Origin: Desulfococcus sp041737845
GTDB lineage: Bacteria > Desulfobacterota > Desulfobacteria > Desulfobacterales > Desulfococcaceae
Direction: 5' to 3'
NCBI RefSeq assembly: GCF_041737845.1
Contig: NZ_JBGSQX010000087.1
Span: forward strand, 23,977-87,976
DNA: 64,000 nucleotides
A model generated the notes under the pieces. The model did not search any database and was not told the origin of the DNA. It saw nothing but the letters and a program-made list of their open reading frames with translations. Position numbers and translations under genes: made by a program. Positions 8,489 through 16,562 of the stretch are shown piece after piece; position 1 is the first letter of the stretch, and every line of letters starts with the position of its first letter.

Positions 8489-8769
8489 TCATATCATCCA
8501 GGCATCCAAACCGTAATCGCTGGCGGGTTCACGAATCTCGTCGGGTCGGGCGGCCGTAGGGGTATACAATTTATCCGATTCCCAGCGGGCGGGATTGTCA
8601 CGAATGTATTGGCGAATATGGTTTAATTCCGTTTCGTTTCGGACGATATGTTCCCGATAATTGCGTTGCCAGACAGAAACCCCCGGGGTGCAGCGTTTGT
8701 TATTGATGCGCCGGGCCGAAAACGTTTTCATTTGCCGCACGATTTCCGACAACATGCGCCCCCCCCGTA

Positions 8770-8846
8770 GGGGCGGGTTCCAAACCCGCCCCGGGTTCCA
8801 AGCCCGCCCCGAATTCCAACCCCGCCCCGAATTCCAACCCCGCCCC
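8770..8846. repeat. GC-rich REP-like palindrome followed by four 18-bp tandem units
   Basis: GGGGCGGGTT (8770-8779) pairs with AACCCGCCCC (8783-8792). From 8775 four tandem 18-base units follow (8775-8792, 8793-8810, 8811-8828, 8829-8846), the last two identical. They encode the GAGLE-type repeats of the RAYT relic. Confidence 0.85.
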
Positions 8847-9036
8847 GGTGATAACGACAATGAAATGGACATGATTTGGCATGACCACAAATTCGTCCAA
8901 TTCAATCCCTGCAATGTGGTTTGGCAAATCCTCCCATGTGTTTTTGACAATTTTCCCATATTCATTCAGCACCATCTGGGATAGTTGGGCGTCAACGGAT
9001 GGGGCGGGTTTGGGGGTTGGTGATGGGCTCGGTAAC

Positions 9037-9062
9037 GGGGCGGGTTTGGAACCCGCCCCTAC
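9037..9062. repeat. REP-like palindrome near the 5' end of the RAYT relic
   Basis: GGGGCGGGTT (9037-9046) and AACCCGCCCC (9050-9059) form a 10-bp perfect hairpin with a three-base loop, followed by TAC. It is the inverted copy of the palindrome at 8770-8792. Confidence 0.85.
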
Positions 9063-9240
9063 GGCAACCGCAACGGACCCGAACAGACATTGCCGATGGC
9101 GGCGAAATAGGCCCCGGCCCGGGGGCGGCCCAAACACGTTGTTATCCTGATAGTATCAACAGGGCATTCGGGCAATATTGCCTTGTCTCAATATCACGTG
9201 GTGTTCACGATGGAACCGCGTTCGGTAAAGAAGAAAAACC

Positions 9241-9289
9241 GGCGGCCTCTGAATCGATTGGTTTCCGATCCAAACCAGTTTAGGCCGCC
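9241..9289. other. Long hairpin of unknown role between RAYT relic and insertion sequence
   Basis: GGCGGCCT (9241-9248) pairs with AGGCCGCC (9282-9289), with an inner TGGTTT/AAACCA stem. It lies 40 bases outside the left end of the insertion sequence. It could be a REP variant or a remnant terminator; no coding frame explains it. Confidence 0.4.
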
Positions 9290-9330
9290 CCTGTCAACCG
9301 AAAGCAGGGTAGAGCACTTCAGGTTCCATT

Positions 9331-11437
9331 ATCACCGATTTTCGCGAAGGGTTTAATCGTCAAAACCATATAAGATTTTATCCGTCACTCAAAGTTTAAG
9401 TTGAGATTTATGCCGTTTAACCATGACAAACTTGACGGCATCCGATGCCATGGAACCGATCGTAAAATGGGGTTGTGAGCCCGCTTGGGAAATGTCACCG
9501 TCAGATCCTCTCCTTTGACCTTGACGATGCCTTTACCGCGGACGAAGTTTCTGAAAATTTTTGGAGCGTCACAGTGCTCGAAGCCACGCAACTTGACTGC
9601 GAGCATGTTGTAGAGGGTGTCGGCGATCATGGTCATGATGACATCGAAGTGCACCTTTACCAGAATCGGCGATGACAGGGCATTGAGGTTGAAAAAGTCG
9701 ACAGCCTCGGCGATGGCGTTTTCCACGCGCCAACGTCGCGAATAATTGCCCACCAGCAACTCGACTGGTGTTTTGAAATCATTGGATATCAAGAATGCGG
9801 GCTTTTCGCGGCCGTTACCTCGAATGATCACCTGGCGTAGGGAGCCGTCATATTTGTCAATGGAAATCGTGGATTCGTGGACCAGTGGATTGGGATATTT
9901 GCGTTTGGCATTCGGAATGAAAATCTTGGTCCACGGTTGAAGGCCGGCGACATTTTCAACCAACTTTCGACCCCGGCGGCGAAGGGTGATAAAGCGAACC
10001 CCCTGGCGGTTAAGCTCCGACAGGTGCCCATACGAGGTGAAACGGGAGTCGAACACAAAGGTGGGCAGGAGCCCGCGGTTGACCTTCTTCCAATAGGTCA
10101 GAAAAGCGGTAACCTGCTCATCGGATTCGTCACGATGGATATCGGCCGCGGTGTAGACAATGAGCTTCGAGCCGGCATCCTGGGCAAACAATGTTAACGC
10201 ACCTTTCATAACCTTGTTGCGAGCACCCGCCCAGTGATTTTCCAGGACCGACTCATCACCGAAGTGCGGGATGGTGTGAAAGTCCAGATTGATGACCGAA
10301 TTGTCGTACAGCCCCAGCTTTTTGGCTTGTTGAACGAAGGATAGTTGAAGCTTTTGCAGATGCGCGTGATCCAGACTGTAAGAATAGGTGGACATTGCCG
10401 TGCACTTGGGCAGGACATTCAATCCTGCAAAAAGGCCCAATCCGGGATCGAAGGCGTGATCGGGCGCATGGGAGTGACGTTCGGTACCCAGCAGCTTCAA
10501 CGCCAGAAAGGACAGCAGGTAATTGACGGCGCTGATGATCTTTGTGCCCGGAAGCCCGGCATTGCTGACAATTTTCTGGATATCCAGCTTCTGCATAAAG
10601 GGCGCAAAGATGAAAATTCCAGCCGCCGGACAATCAAACTGAGCCGATTGGATCTGGCTGATATCGATGGCAGCGGAGGCTTGCGGAATTTTAGCCCCCT
10701 TGACGGTCATGCCGATTGTGATTCGGGTGCGCCGCGGCAGTTTGGGGAAGCCTTCTTCGGCTAGAATCCGCTCGACGGTTCTCACCGACAGTTCAACCCC
10801 GTCTTCGGACAAAAGTTGAGCGATCTCACCGGCTGAGAGCTTGAGTTGACGACACTGGCGTATTTTTTCGCGCACCTCCGCTGATACGCCCCGCCGTTTC
10901 GATTGTTGCTCGGGAACAGGTTCGGAAAAGTCTATTTTATCGTGGGTGAACTGGTGGCGAAGCAGATGGACATAGCCGACGGAGTACCCGAAGCGATCAG
11001 CGACGACTTTCGCGGGAAGCCGTTCGATAAAGGAGGCCCTCAAGGCTTCGTAGCGCCTTTGCCAGTCGTGTTTGGGGTGAAGGAAATATTTTTCATCGGC
11101 CATAATCCTTATATATTGTTTGGCGATTATATCTGTCAATATAAATTATTTAAAAAGATTGGTGCGTCTTGCCATAATAGGCAATGCTTCCAAGGATAAA
11201 CGTTTTTAAATAGATATATCAATTTGTTATATAGATACCTGATTTTGTTGTGGACGGCGGCAAGCTGATGGCAAAAAATTTAAACTTCAGGGAAAGAGCA
11301 ATCAAACCGTCAAACAACATAAGGAATATGAGCGATTGTGTGGCTGCTGAAAATATAACAATTTGATTTTATATTAATATTTACCGCTTCAATGTGCACA
11401 GGCTTTTATATTTGAAACTTCCGCGAAAATCGGTGAT
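9331..11437 (-). mobile_element. Insertion sequence with 16-bp terminal inverted repeats, about 2.1 kb
   Basis: The left end ATCACCGATTTTCGCG (9331-9346) is repeated exactly in inverted orientation at 11422-11437; beyond it four more outer positions (CATT versus CATA) match with one mismatch, so the ends may lie a few bases further out. A single DDE transposase gene fills most of the element on the minus strand. Base composition is clearly more AT-rich than the flanks, especially 11104-11420, which supports recent acquisition. A clean target-site duplication is not evident. The family is uncertain; an IS4-superfamily or ISNCY assignment is possible. Confidence 0.85.
9385..11103 (-). CDS. DDE transposase with N-terminal helix-turn-helix
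   Basis: The predicted protein has 572 residues if it starts at the ATG at 11103, which has AAGG before it; an in-frame TTG at 11139 would add 12. The N-terminal third looks like two DNA-binding helix-turn-helix segments (KVVADRFGYSVGYVHLL and SAGEIAQLLSEDGVELSVRT). The catalytic core follows: first Asp in NLDFHTIPHFGD, second Asp in FVFDSRFTSYG, and the Glu in YSRRWRVENAIAEAVDFF, the last fitting the Tyr-(2)-Arg-(3)-Glu signature of IS4-type transposases. The frame is intact from start to stop, so the element may still be active. Closest named IS family cannot be given from sequence reading alone. Confidence 0.88.
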   Translation of the reverse strand: MADEKYFLHPKHDWQRRYEALRASFIERLPAKVVADRFGYSVGYVHLLRHQFTHDKIDFSEPVPEQQSKRRGVSAEVREKIRQCRQLKLSAGEIAQLLSEDGVELSVRTVERILAEEGFPKLPRRTRITIGMTVKGAKIPQASAAIDISQIQSAQFDCPAAGIFIFAPFMQKLDIQKIVSNAGLPGTKIISAVNYLLSFLALKLLGTERHSHAPDHAFDPGLGLFAGLNVLPKCTAMSTYSYSLDHAHLQKLQLSFVQQAKKLGLYDNSVINLDFHTIPHFGDESVLENHWAGARNKVMKGALTLFAQDAGSKLIVYTAADIHRDESDEQVTAFLTYWKKVNRGLLPTFVFDSRFTSYGHLSELNRQGVRFITLRRRGRKLVENVAGLQPWTKIFIPNAKRKYPNPLVHESTISIDKYDGSLRQVIIRGNGREKPAFLISNDFKTPVELLVGNYSRRWRVENAIAEAVDFFNLNALSSPILVKVHFDVIMTMIADTLYNMLAVKLRGFEHCDAPKIFRNFVRGKGIVKVKGEDLTVTFPKRAHNPILRSVPWHRMPSSLSWLNGINLNLNFE

Positions 11438-11611
11438 TATGCCCGGACCTGCGGGCATCGGCCGACCTCCCGGCGCCGCGGGCCTTCAATTCGGGAAATA
11501 TCCGATGGTTTGTATTGATTCTTCCGGGGGGTGACTTAATTTTATGTGGCCGTGAACGGTTTTCAGGATGTTTTCCCCCTTGAATCAGAATTTTGGACAA
11601 AGGAATCAGGC
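11104..11611. other. AT-rich IS upstream region, right end, and intergenic sequence before the methyltransferase
   Basis: 11104-11421 is the non-coding right part of the insertion sequence, strongly AT-rich, and presumably carries the transposase promoter (a TTGACA lies at 11134-11139 on the minus strand). 11438-11611 returns to high GC and holds no supported gene; AAAGGAA at 11600-11606 is the ribosome site for the methyltransferase. Confidence 0.6.
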
Positions 11612-12709
11612 ATGCCCGAGCAGGAATCGACCGCACCGGAGGATTTTTCACGAAAAATGATCGACATTCTCAATTACGGCGCCCTGAACCTCGCCGTGGG
11701 CATCGGCTACCGCACGGGGCTCTTCGACGCCATGGACGCATGCAGCGCGCCGCAGACCGCCGAGGCCGTCGCCCGGGAGGCGGGGATGAACCGGCGCTAT
11801 GTGGAGGAGTGGCTGGGCGTCATGTGCACCGGCGGCATCGTCACCCTCACCACCCGCGAGGACGGCACCGCCGAATATCTTCTGCCCCGATCTCACGCCG
11901 ATATTCTAACCCGCCGCGCGGGCAGCGGCAACCTGGGGGTCTACGCCCAGGAGATCCCCCTCCTGACTCTCTGCGCCATGGAGAAGGTCCTGGACGGATT
12001 CCGGACAGGCGAGGGGGTGCCCTATGCCGACTATCCGAAATTTCAGGCGTTCATGACGGAGCTGGCCAACGCCAAGCACCGGCAGGTGCTGATCGACCTT
12101 TTCCTCCCCACGGTGGACGGCGGCCGGATGGCGGCCCGCCTCCAAAAGGGCATCCGGGTGTGCGACCTTGGGTGCGGGGAGGGCGTCGCGCTCACCCTCA
12201 TGGCGGCGGCCTTCCCCGCCAGCCGGTTCACCGGCATCGACATGGACCCCGAGGTGATCCGGATCGCCGAGAGCGCGGCTGCTGAGGCAGGCCTTGACAA
12301 CGCCCGTTTCCTCGTCCGGGACGCCGCGGCCCTCGGAAACGGGGACGAATTCGAAAACGCCTTCGACTACATCACCGCCTTTGACGCCATCCACGACCAG
12401 CGGGAGCCCCTGGCCGCCCTGAAAAGCGTCCGGCGCATGCTGCCGCCGGGCGGCTGCTTCTCCATGATCGACATCGACGCGGGGTCCGCCCACCAGGACA
12501 ATATGGCCCACCCCATGGGGCCGTTCCTCTACACCGTGAGCCTCATGCACTGCATGCCGGTGGGGCTGGCGGACAACGGCGCCGGTTTGGGCATGATGTG
12601 GGGCAGGGAGAAGGCCGTGGCGCTCCTCTCCCGGGCCGGCTTCGACGCCGTCGAGGTGGTCGAGATGCCCCACGACCCTTTCAACATCCACTACTTCTGC
12701 CGAAAATAG
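11612..12709 (+). CDS. SAM-dependent methyltransferase with N-terminal winged-helix domain
   Basis: A 365-residue protein; the ATG at 11612 is chosen because AAAGGAA lies at proper distance, whereas the upstream GTG at 11546 has no ribosome site. Residues 10-110 form a winged-helix dimerisation region typical of small-molecule methyltransferases (LNLAVGIGYRTGLFDAM, then EWLGVMCTGGIV). The Rossmann methyltransferase core starts near residue 185 with the SAM motif VCDLGCGEGVALTLMA, followed by acidic ribose contact GIDMDPEVI and motif DAIHD. It resembles the Rv2258c-like class. It leads a run of plus-strand genes (ATP-grasp ligase, ABC importer) and may tailor the same small molecule. Substrate unknown. 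Confidence 0.85.
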   Translation: MPEQESTAPEDFSRKMIDILNYGALNLAVGIGYRTGLFDAMDACSAPQTAEAVAREAGMNRRYVEEWLGVMCTGGIVTLTTREDGTAEYLLPRSHADILTRRAGSGNLGVYAQEIPLLTLCAMEKVLDGFRTGEGVPYADYPKFQAFMTELANAKHRQVLIDLFLPTVDGGRMAARLQKGIRVCDLGCGEGVALTLMAAAFPASRFTGIDMDPEVIRIAESAAAEAGLDNARFLVRDAAALGNGDEFENAFDYITAFDAIHDQREPLAALKSVRRMLPPGGCFSMIDIDAGSAHQDNMAHPMGPFLYTVSLMHCMPVGLADNGAGLGMMWGREKAVALLSRAGFDAVEVVEMPHDPFNIHYFCRK

Positions 12710-12752
12710 CGGCGGACGGCGCCGCCCATACACCTTCCGAAAGGATGCAAGG

Positions 12753-13913
12753 ATGAACATCGTTTACCTATCCCCCCATTTCCCCCCGAATTACTATCTT
12801 TTCTGCGTCCACCTGAAAAAGATGGGGGCGAACGTACTGGGCATCGGCGATGCCGCCTACGATCAGATCGGGCACGAATTGAAGGAGGGGCTGACCGAAT
12901 ACTACCGGGTGGACGACATGGCGGACTACGACCAGCTTCTCAAAGCCTGCGGGTATTTCACCCACATCTACGGCAAGCTCGACCGCGCGGAATCCAACAA
13001 CGAATACTGGATCGAGACCGAAGCGAAGCTCCGGACCGATTTCAACATGAACGGCCCCAAGATTCACCAGATATCCCGCCTGGTCCTGAAATCCGAAATG
13101 AAAAAGCATTTTCGGAACGCGGGCGTGGACGTGGCCCGGGGAAAGATCGTCAAAAGCCGCGAGGAGGCCGTCCGCTTCATCGAGGAGGTCGGCTATCCCG
13201 TCGTCTTCAAGCCCGACCGCGGGGTGGGGGCCGCGGATACTTTTCGCATCGAAACCGAGGCGGACCTCGACGCTTTTTTCGACCGGAAGCCCGCGGCGCG
13301 GTATATCATGGAGGAGTTCATCGAGGGGGAGATCTGCTCCTTCGACGGCCTGACCGACCGGAACGGCGTTATTGTTTTTCACACCGCCCACGTCTTCAGC
13401 CAGGGCATCATGGAAACCGTGAACGAAGACCGGGACATCTTCTATTATTCGCTTCGGGAGATCCCGGAGGACCTGGAGGATGCCGGCAAAAACACCGTCG
13501 CAGCCTTCGATATCCGGGAGCGGTTTTTTCATATCGAGTTTTTCAGGACCCCCGGCGGACGCCTCGTCGCTCTGGAGCTGAACGCCCGGCCGCCCGGCGG
13601 CCTCACGACGGACATGTTCGATTTTGCCAACAACATCGACATCTATGCCGCATGGGCGAAGGTCATGATGCACCAGCCGCCCGGGCTGACCTATTCGCGG
13701 CCCTATCACTGCGCTTACATCGGCAGAAAAGTGAACAAGAACTACATCCGGTCCCATCGGGACATCATGCAGCACTTCGGCTACATGATCGTCTTCCACG
13801 GACCGATCGACAGCATCTTCAGCGCCGCCATCGGCAACTACGGATATCTGGTCAACGCGGTCGACCTTGAGAATGTCCGGGATGCTGCGCGCTTTATACA
13901 TGAGAAGTCATGA
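12753..13913 (+). CDS. ATP-grasp family carboxylate-amine ligase
   Basis: A 386-residue ATP-grasp enzyme, expected to activate a carboxylate as acyl phosphate and join it to an amine or thiol. A pre-ATP-grasp domain (residues 1-100) precedes the ATP lid segment with K153 in VVFKPDRGVGA, the adenine-contacting EEFIEGE (187-193), and the metal-binding C-terminal segment LVALELNARPPGG. The ribosome site is AAAGGATGCAAGG before the ATG. It starts 43 bases after the methyltransferase. The domain architecture is that of dipeptide or peptide-like ligases (carnosine synthase-like group), but the substrates cannot be named. The tail after residue 300 (RPYHCAYIGRKVNKNYIRS) seems lineage-specific. Confidence 0.85.
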   Translation: MNIVYLSPHFPPNYYLFCVHLKKMGANVLGIGDAAYDQIGHELKEGLTEYYRVDDMADYDQLLKACGYFTHIYGKLDRAESNNEYWIETEAKLRTDFNMNGPKIHQISRLVLKSEMKKHFRNAGVDVARGKIVKSREEAVRFIEEVGYPVVFKPDRGVGAADTFRIETEADLDAFFDRKPAARYIMEEFIEGEICSFDGLTDRNGVIVFHTAHVFSQGIMETVNEDRDIFYYSLREIPEDLEDAGKNTVAAFDIRERFFHIEFFRTPGGRLVALELNARPPGGLTTDMFDFANNIDIYAAWAKVMMHQPPGLTYSRPYHCAYIGRKVNKNYIRSHRDIMQHFGYMIVFHGPIDSIFSAAIGNYGYLVNAVDLENVRDAARFIHEKS

Positions 13914-14042
13914 GCGGCGGACGAAAGGCCATGCTTTGAGGTGGATTTCGAAACCGTGTTGTGGCATTATCCCAAGCTGACGACAGCCGCACCAGGCGGT
14001 CAGGGTTCCGGCGCGAGACACCAGAGGGGACGCAGATCGATC

Positions 14043-14735
14043 ATGGGCATTTCATGCCGCAATATCAGCTACCGGTATCCCGGCGCCGAAACCTTCGTGT
14101 TCAGGGACCTCTCCTTCGAGATGGCGCAGCCGGGTTTCAACGCCCTGTTCGGCCCGTCCGGCGTCGGCAAAACCTCCTTCGCCAAGATCCTTTCGGGGGA
14201 CCTGGCGGGCCATGGCGGCGAGGTGACCCTGGACGGCATCGACCGCCTGGCCTATTCCTACAACCTCGAAAGGCTGCCGGGATGGTCGACGGTGGGACGC
14301 CACCTCGAAAAGATCGTTCCCGAGATCCGTCACGGCCGGATGGCGGAGCTCCTCCCGGCCTTCGGCATCGAAGCCTGTCTGGACCAGCGCTTTTCCCAGC
14401 TCTCCCTCGGCCAGAAAAACCGCGTCAACCTCATCCGCTACCTGCTCCAGGATTTTCAACTCCTTATCCTCGATGAAAGCCTGGCCAACGTCGACGAGCT
14501 GACGCGGGAGCGGATCATCCTCAAGATGAAAGACATGTTTCCCGAAACCTATTTTATCTATATATCCCATAATGTGGTCGAGGTGTCCAAATTCTGCAGG
14601 GATATCCTGGTGTTTCGCGGGCTCGAAAAACAGCCCGCCTCGACAATCGTCCGGGGGCAGGACCTGACCCGGGGAAGGGCCATCGGCACGCCGGCCTTCG
14701 AGCGGACCATGCTGGAGATCATGAATGCTGTTTAG
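14043..14735 (+). CDS. ABC transporter ATP-binding protein (SsuB/TauB-like importer)
   Basis: A 230-residue nucleotide-binding subunit. The ATG at 14043 follows GAGGGGAC; the open frame upstream to 13941 lacks a start signal. Motifs: Walker A GPSGVGKT, Q-loop region near YNLERLPGWS, variant signature LSLGQ (second residue Leu rather than Ser/Gly-Gly), Walker B LLILDE, and the switch His in YISHN. It overlaps the permease gene by 11 bases, so both are translationally coupled. With the permease and binding protein downstream it makes a complete importer of the nitrate/sulfonate/taurine/thiamine-precursor class. Confidence 0.9.
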   Translation: MGISCRNISYRYPGAETFVFRDLSFEMAQPGFNALFGPSGVGKTSFAKILSGDLAGHGGEVTLDGIDRLAYSYNLERLPGWSTVGRHLEKIVPEIRHGRMAELLPAFGIEACLDQRFSQLSLGQKNRVNLIRYLLQDFQLLILDESLANVDELTRERIILKMKDMFPETYFIYISHNVVEVSKFCRDILVFRGLEKQPASTIVRGQDLTRGRAIGTPAFERTMLEIMNAV

Positions 14736-15477
14736 GCGGATTTATCAGTTCCTGATCATCTATTGCCTGGGCATCCTGTTTCTGCTGACCCTCAAGCTCC
14801 TCCTGAACCTTTCCGACTACGTCATTCCGGGCCCCGTGAGCATCTGGCATGTCTTTGTCCAGGAATTCCGTCGCTTTTTGATGAGCGTCCTGAGCACCCT
14901 GGGCGTCGCCGTCATCGGCCAGGTGACCTCGGTCTGCCTGGCCTTCGCGGTGGGGATCCTGGGCCGCCAGGCGACCTGGTTCGGCTCCTTCGTGAAGGTG
15001 GCGGCCTACAACATCCAGGCCTACCCCATCGTAGCCATCGCCCCCATCATCTTCATCCTTCTGGGCGACGGGTTCGTTTCCCGCCTCCTCATCGCCGCCA
15101 TGATCTGCTATTTCCCGCTCCTGCTCTCGGTCATGGGGATCATGTCGGAGCCCATCGACGATATCGAACATTTCTACCGGGTCACCGGGAGGATGCGCTG
15201 GCAGCTCGAGGTCAAGATCCGCGCCTTCGAAAACCTGCACAAGCTGACGACGGTCATCGCCGGCAGCGCCACCCTGGCCATGGCGGGCACCATCGTGGCG
15301 GAGTTCATCGCCGCCAACGCCGGCATCGGCTACACCATCCGCATCGCACTCTACCAGAGCGACCTCGCCAAGGTGCTGGTCGCCCTGTTTGTCATCGGCA
15401 TCACCCTCTCCGTTTACCAGGGGATGCTGGAATGGGCCGGCCTTCGGGTGAAGCGCCGGTGGGCGGGCGGCGTATGA
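14725..15477 (+). CDS. ABC transporter permease (SsuC/ThiX-like)
   Basis: A 250-residue inner-membrane permease with about six hydrophobic segments; the first is at residues 8-28 (FLIIYCLGILFLLTLKLLL). The BPD permease EAA-type loop is seen as IDDIEHFYRVTGRMRWQLEVKIR around residues 145-167, and the C-terminal helix pair follows GIGYTIRIA. Starts within the ATPase gene (11-base overlap). The pattern matches permeases that import aliphatic sulfonates, nitrate or pyrimidine precursors; the transported substrate is not readable from the permease. Confidence 0.9.
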   Translation: MLFRRIYQFLIIYCLGILFLLTLKLLLNLSDYVIPGPVSIWHVFVQEFRRFLMSVLSTLGVAVIGQVTSVCLAFAVGILGRQATWFGSFVKVAAYNIQAYPIVAIAPIIFILLGDGFVSRLLIAAMICYFPLLLSVMGIMSEPIDDIEHFYRVTGRMRWQLEVKIRAFENLHKLTTVIAGSATLAMAGTIVAEFIAANAGIGYTIRIALYQSDLAKVLVALFVIGITLSVYQGMLEWAGLRVKRRWAGGV

Positions 15478-15527
15478 CGACGGATCCCGGGGAGAAGCGC
15501 CCGGGACGGAAACCCAGGAGGAAAACC

Positions 15528-16508
15528 ATGATCCGGAAAGCGATGATACTTGTGGTGTTGAGCATGCTGGGGGTCGCCGGCCCCCTGCGGTCGACCGGGC
15601 TCGCGGAGCAGCTCAATTACCGCCTCAAATGGCTCTTCAACACGAGCGTCGTGGGGGATGTCTATGCCGACGCCCACGGGTATTTCAGTGCCGAGGGACT
15701 TTCGGTCGCCGTCAAGGCCGGCGGCCCCGAGCGGGACGCCATCCGGGAGCTGGAGCTGGGCTACGCCCAGTTCGGGGTCGCCTCTGCGGACCAGGTCATC
15801 CGGGCACTGTCCAAGGGCGCGCGGGTCGCGGTCCTGGCCCAGATTTTCAATATCAATCCCCTCCAGTGGATCTACCGGTCGGAAAAGCCTCCCATCCACG
15901 CCCTGTCGGACCTCAGGGGCCGCGTGATCGGAATCACTTACGGCGGCAACGATGAAACCATCATGAAAACCCTCCTCGCAAAGGCCAATCTCACGGAAAA
16001 CGAGGTCTCCTTTTTCAGCGTCCGGTATGACTTCACCCCGTTCTACACCGGCAAAACCGATCTCTGGCCGGTCTACCGCAACGCCCAGGGCCCCATCCTG
16101 ACGAAAAAGCTGCGGGAAGGCGGCGAGGCCGTGTCCTTCCTGAACCCGTCGGATTTCGGGGTCAATTTTGTGGCAAACTCCGTCGTGACCTCCGAGCGGA
16201 TGATCCGGGACAATCCGGACCAGGTGAAACGGTTCACCCGGGCGCTGCTTGCGGCGTGGCGGGACGCCCTCGACCCGAAAAACGCCGGTAAGGCCCTTGC
16301 GACCCTCGAAGGATACGACAAGGAAACCGCCCCGGACATCCGGCGGGAGCAGCTCGACATCACCCGAGGCATGATCCTTCACCCGCAGACCGGAGCCGTG
16401 GGCGGAATCGATGTCGAGGCATGGAAACAGACCGAGGCGATCATGCTCGAACAGAAGCTGATCCCGGCGCCCGTATCCGTGGACAGGGTATTGGCCCCCC
16501 GGGAATGA
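15528..16508 (+). CDS. ABC transporter substrate-binding protein (NMT1/THI5/SsuA-like)
   Basis: A 326-residue exported binding protein. The ATG at 15528 follows a textbook AGGAGG; the long open frame upstream to 14763 is only the shadow of the permease gene. Residues 1-26 form a Sec signal peptide (MIRKAMILVVLSMLGVAG, cleavage probably after LAEQ). The mature protein starts with LNYRLKWLFNTSVVGDVYADAHGYF and has the fold hallmarks of the NMT1-like family (LELGYAQFGVASADQVI, LRGRVIGITYGGNDE). The neighbouring minus-strand ThiY is a distant homologue, so this ABC system may also handle a thiamine-like pyrimidine, but it lacks its own riboswitch and is tied to the methyltransferase and ATP-grasp genes. 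Confidence 0.88.
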   Translation: MIRKAMILVVLSMLGVAGPLRSTGLAEQLNYRLKWLFNTSVVGDVYADAHGYFSAEGLSVAVKAGGPERDAIRELELGYAQFGVASADQVIRALSKGARVAVLAQIFNINPLQWIYRSEKPPIHALSDLRGRVIGITYGGNDETIMKTLLAKANLTENEVSFFSVRYDFTPFYTGKTDLWPVYRNAQGPILTKKLREGGEAVSFLNPSDFGVNFVANSVVTSERMIRDNPDQVKRFTRALLAAWRDALDPKNAGKALATLEGYDKETAPDIRREQLDITRGMILHPQTGAVGGIDVEAWKQTEAIMLEQKLIPAPVSVDRVLAPRE

Positions 16509-16510
16509 CC

Positions 16511-16562
16511 GCAGGGGCAGGCCCCTGTCCCCGCACCGGGCAACCACGGGGGGTTGCCCCTA
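16511..16562. repeat. REP-like palindrome doublet between convergent genes
   Basis: Two adjacent hairpins: CAGGGG/CCCCTG (16512-16517, 16522-16527) and GGGCAACC/GGTTGCCC (16538-16545, 16552-16559). The outer bases GCAGGGGC and GCCCCTAC echo the RAYT-associated palindromes at 8.8 and 9.0 kb. It overlaps the stop of thiY by three bases and may also end transcription of both converging operons. Confidence 0.8.

Larger units (their letters stand above)
8489..9137 (-). pseudogene. REP-associated tyrosine transposase (RAYT, Y1/IS200-like), frameshifted
   Basis: Two overlapping minus-strand frames together rebuild a RAYT. The upstream frame holds QMVLNEYGKIV, then the HUH-type motif MPNHVHFIVV, and runs into GAGLE repeats; the downstream frame holds MLSEIVRQMKTFSARRIN, WQRNYREHIVRNE and the tyrosine-bearing IRQYIRDNPARW. 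The frames join if the G8 tract at 8759-8766 is read as seven G. A second break lies near 9100, where GAYFAAI (the conserved RAYT start motif) is in one frame and RQCLFGSV in another. The gene is therefore inactive as written, unless the first break is programmed or a sequencing error. RAYTs mobilise REP palindromes, several of which lie in this window, two of them inside the gene itself. Confidence 0.82.

Noticed and set aside
8349..8515. Start-less plus-strand open frame with FFPLDAEGSLPDPGFAKAV
   Set aside because: No start codon or ribosome site and no recognised family; it may be a gene remnant but I cannot support a feature.
11134..11139. TTGACA as the transposase promoter
   Set aside because: The matching -10 would lie only about 10 bases before the ATG at 11103, leaving no room for the AAGG ribosome site, so I do not annotate it.
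14763..15527. Long open frame upstream of the substrate-binding protein, giving a 581-codon ORF
   Set aside because: It runs through the permease gene in another frame, is Arg/Pro/Gly-rich, and the real gene starts at 15528 with AGGAGG and a signal peptide.
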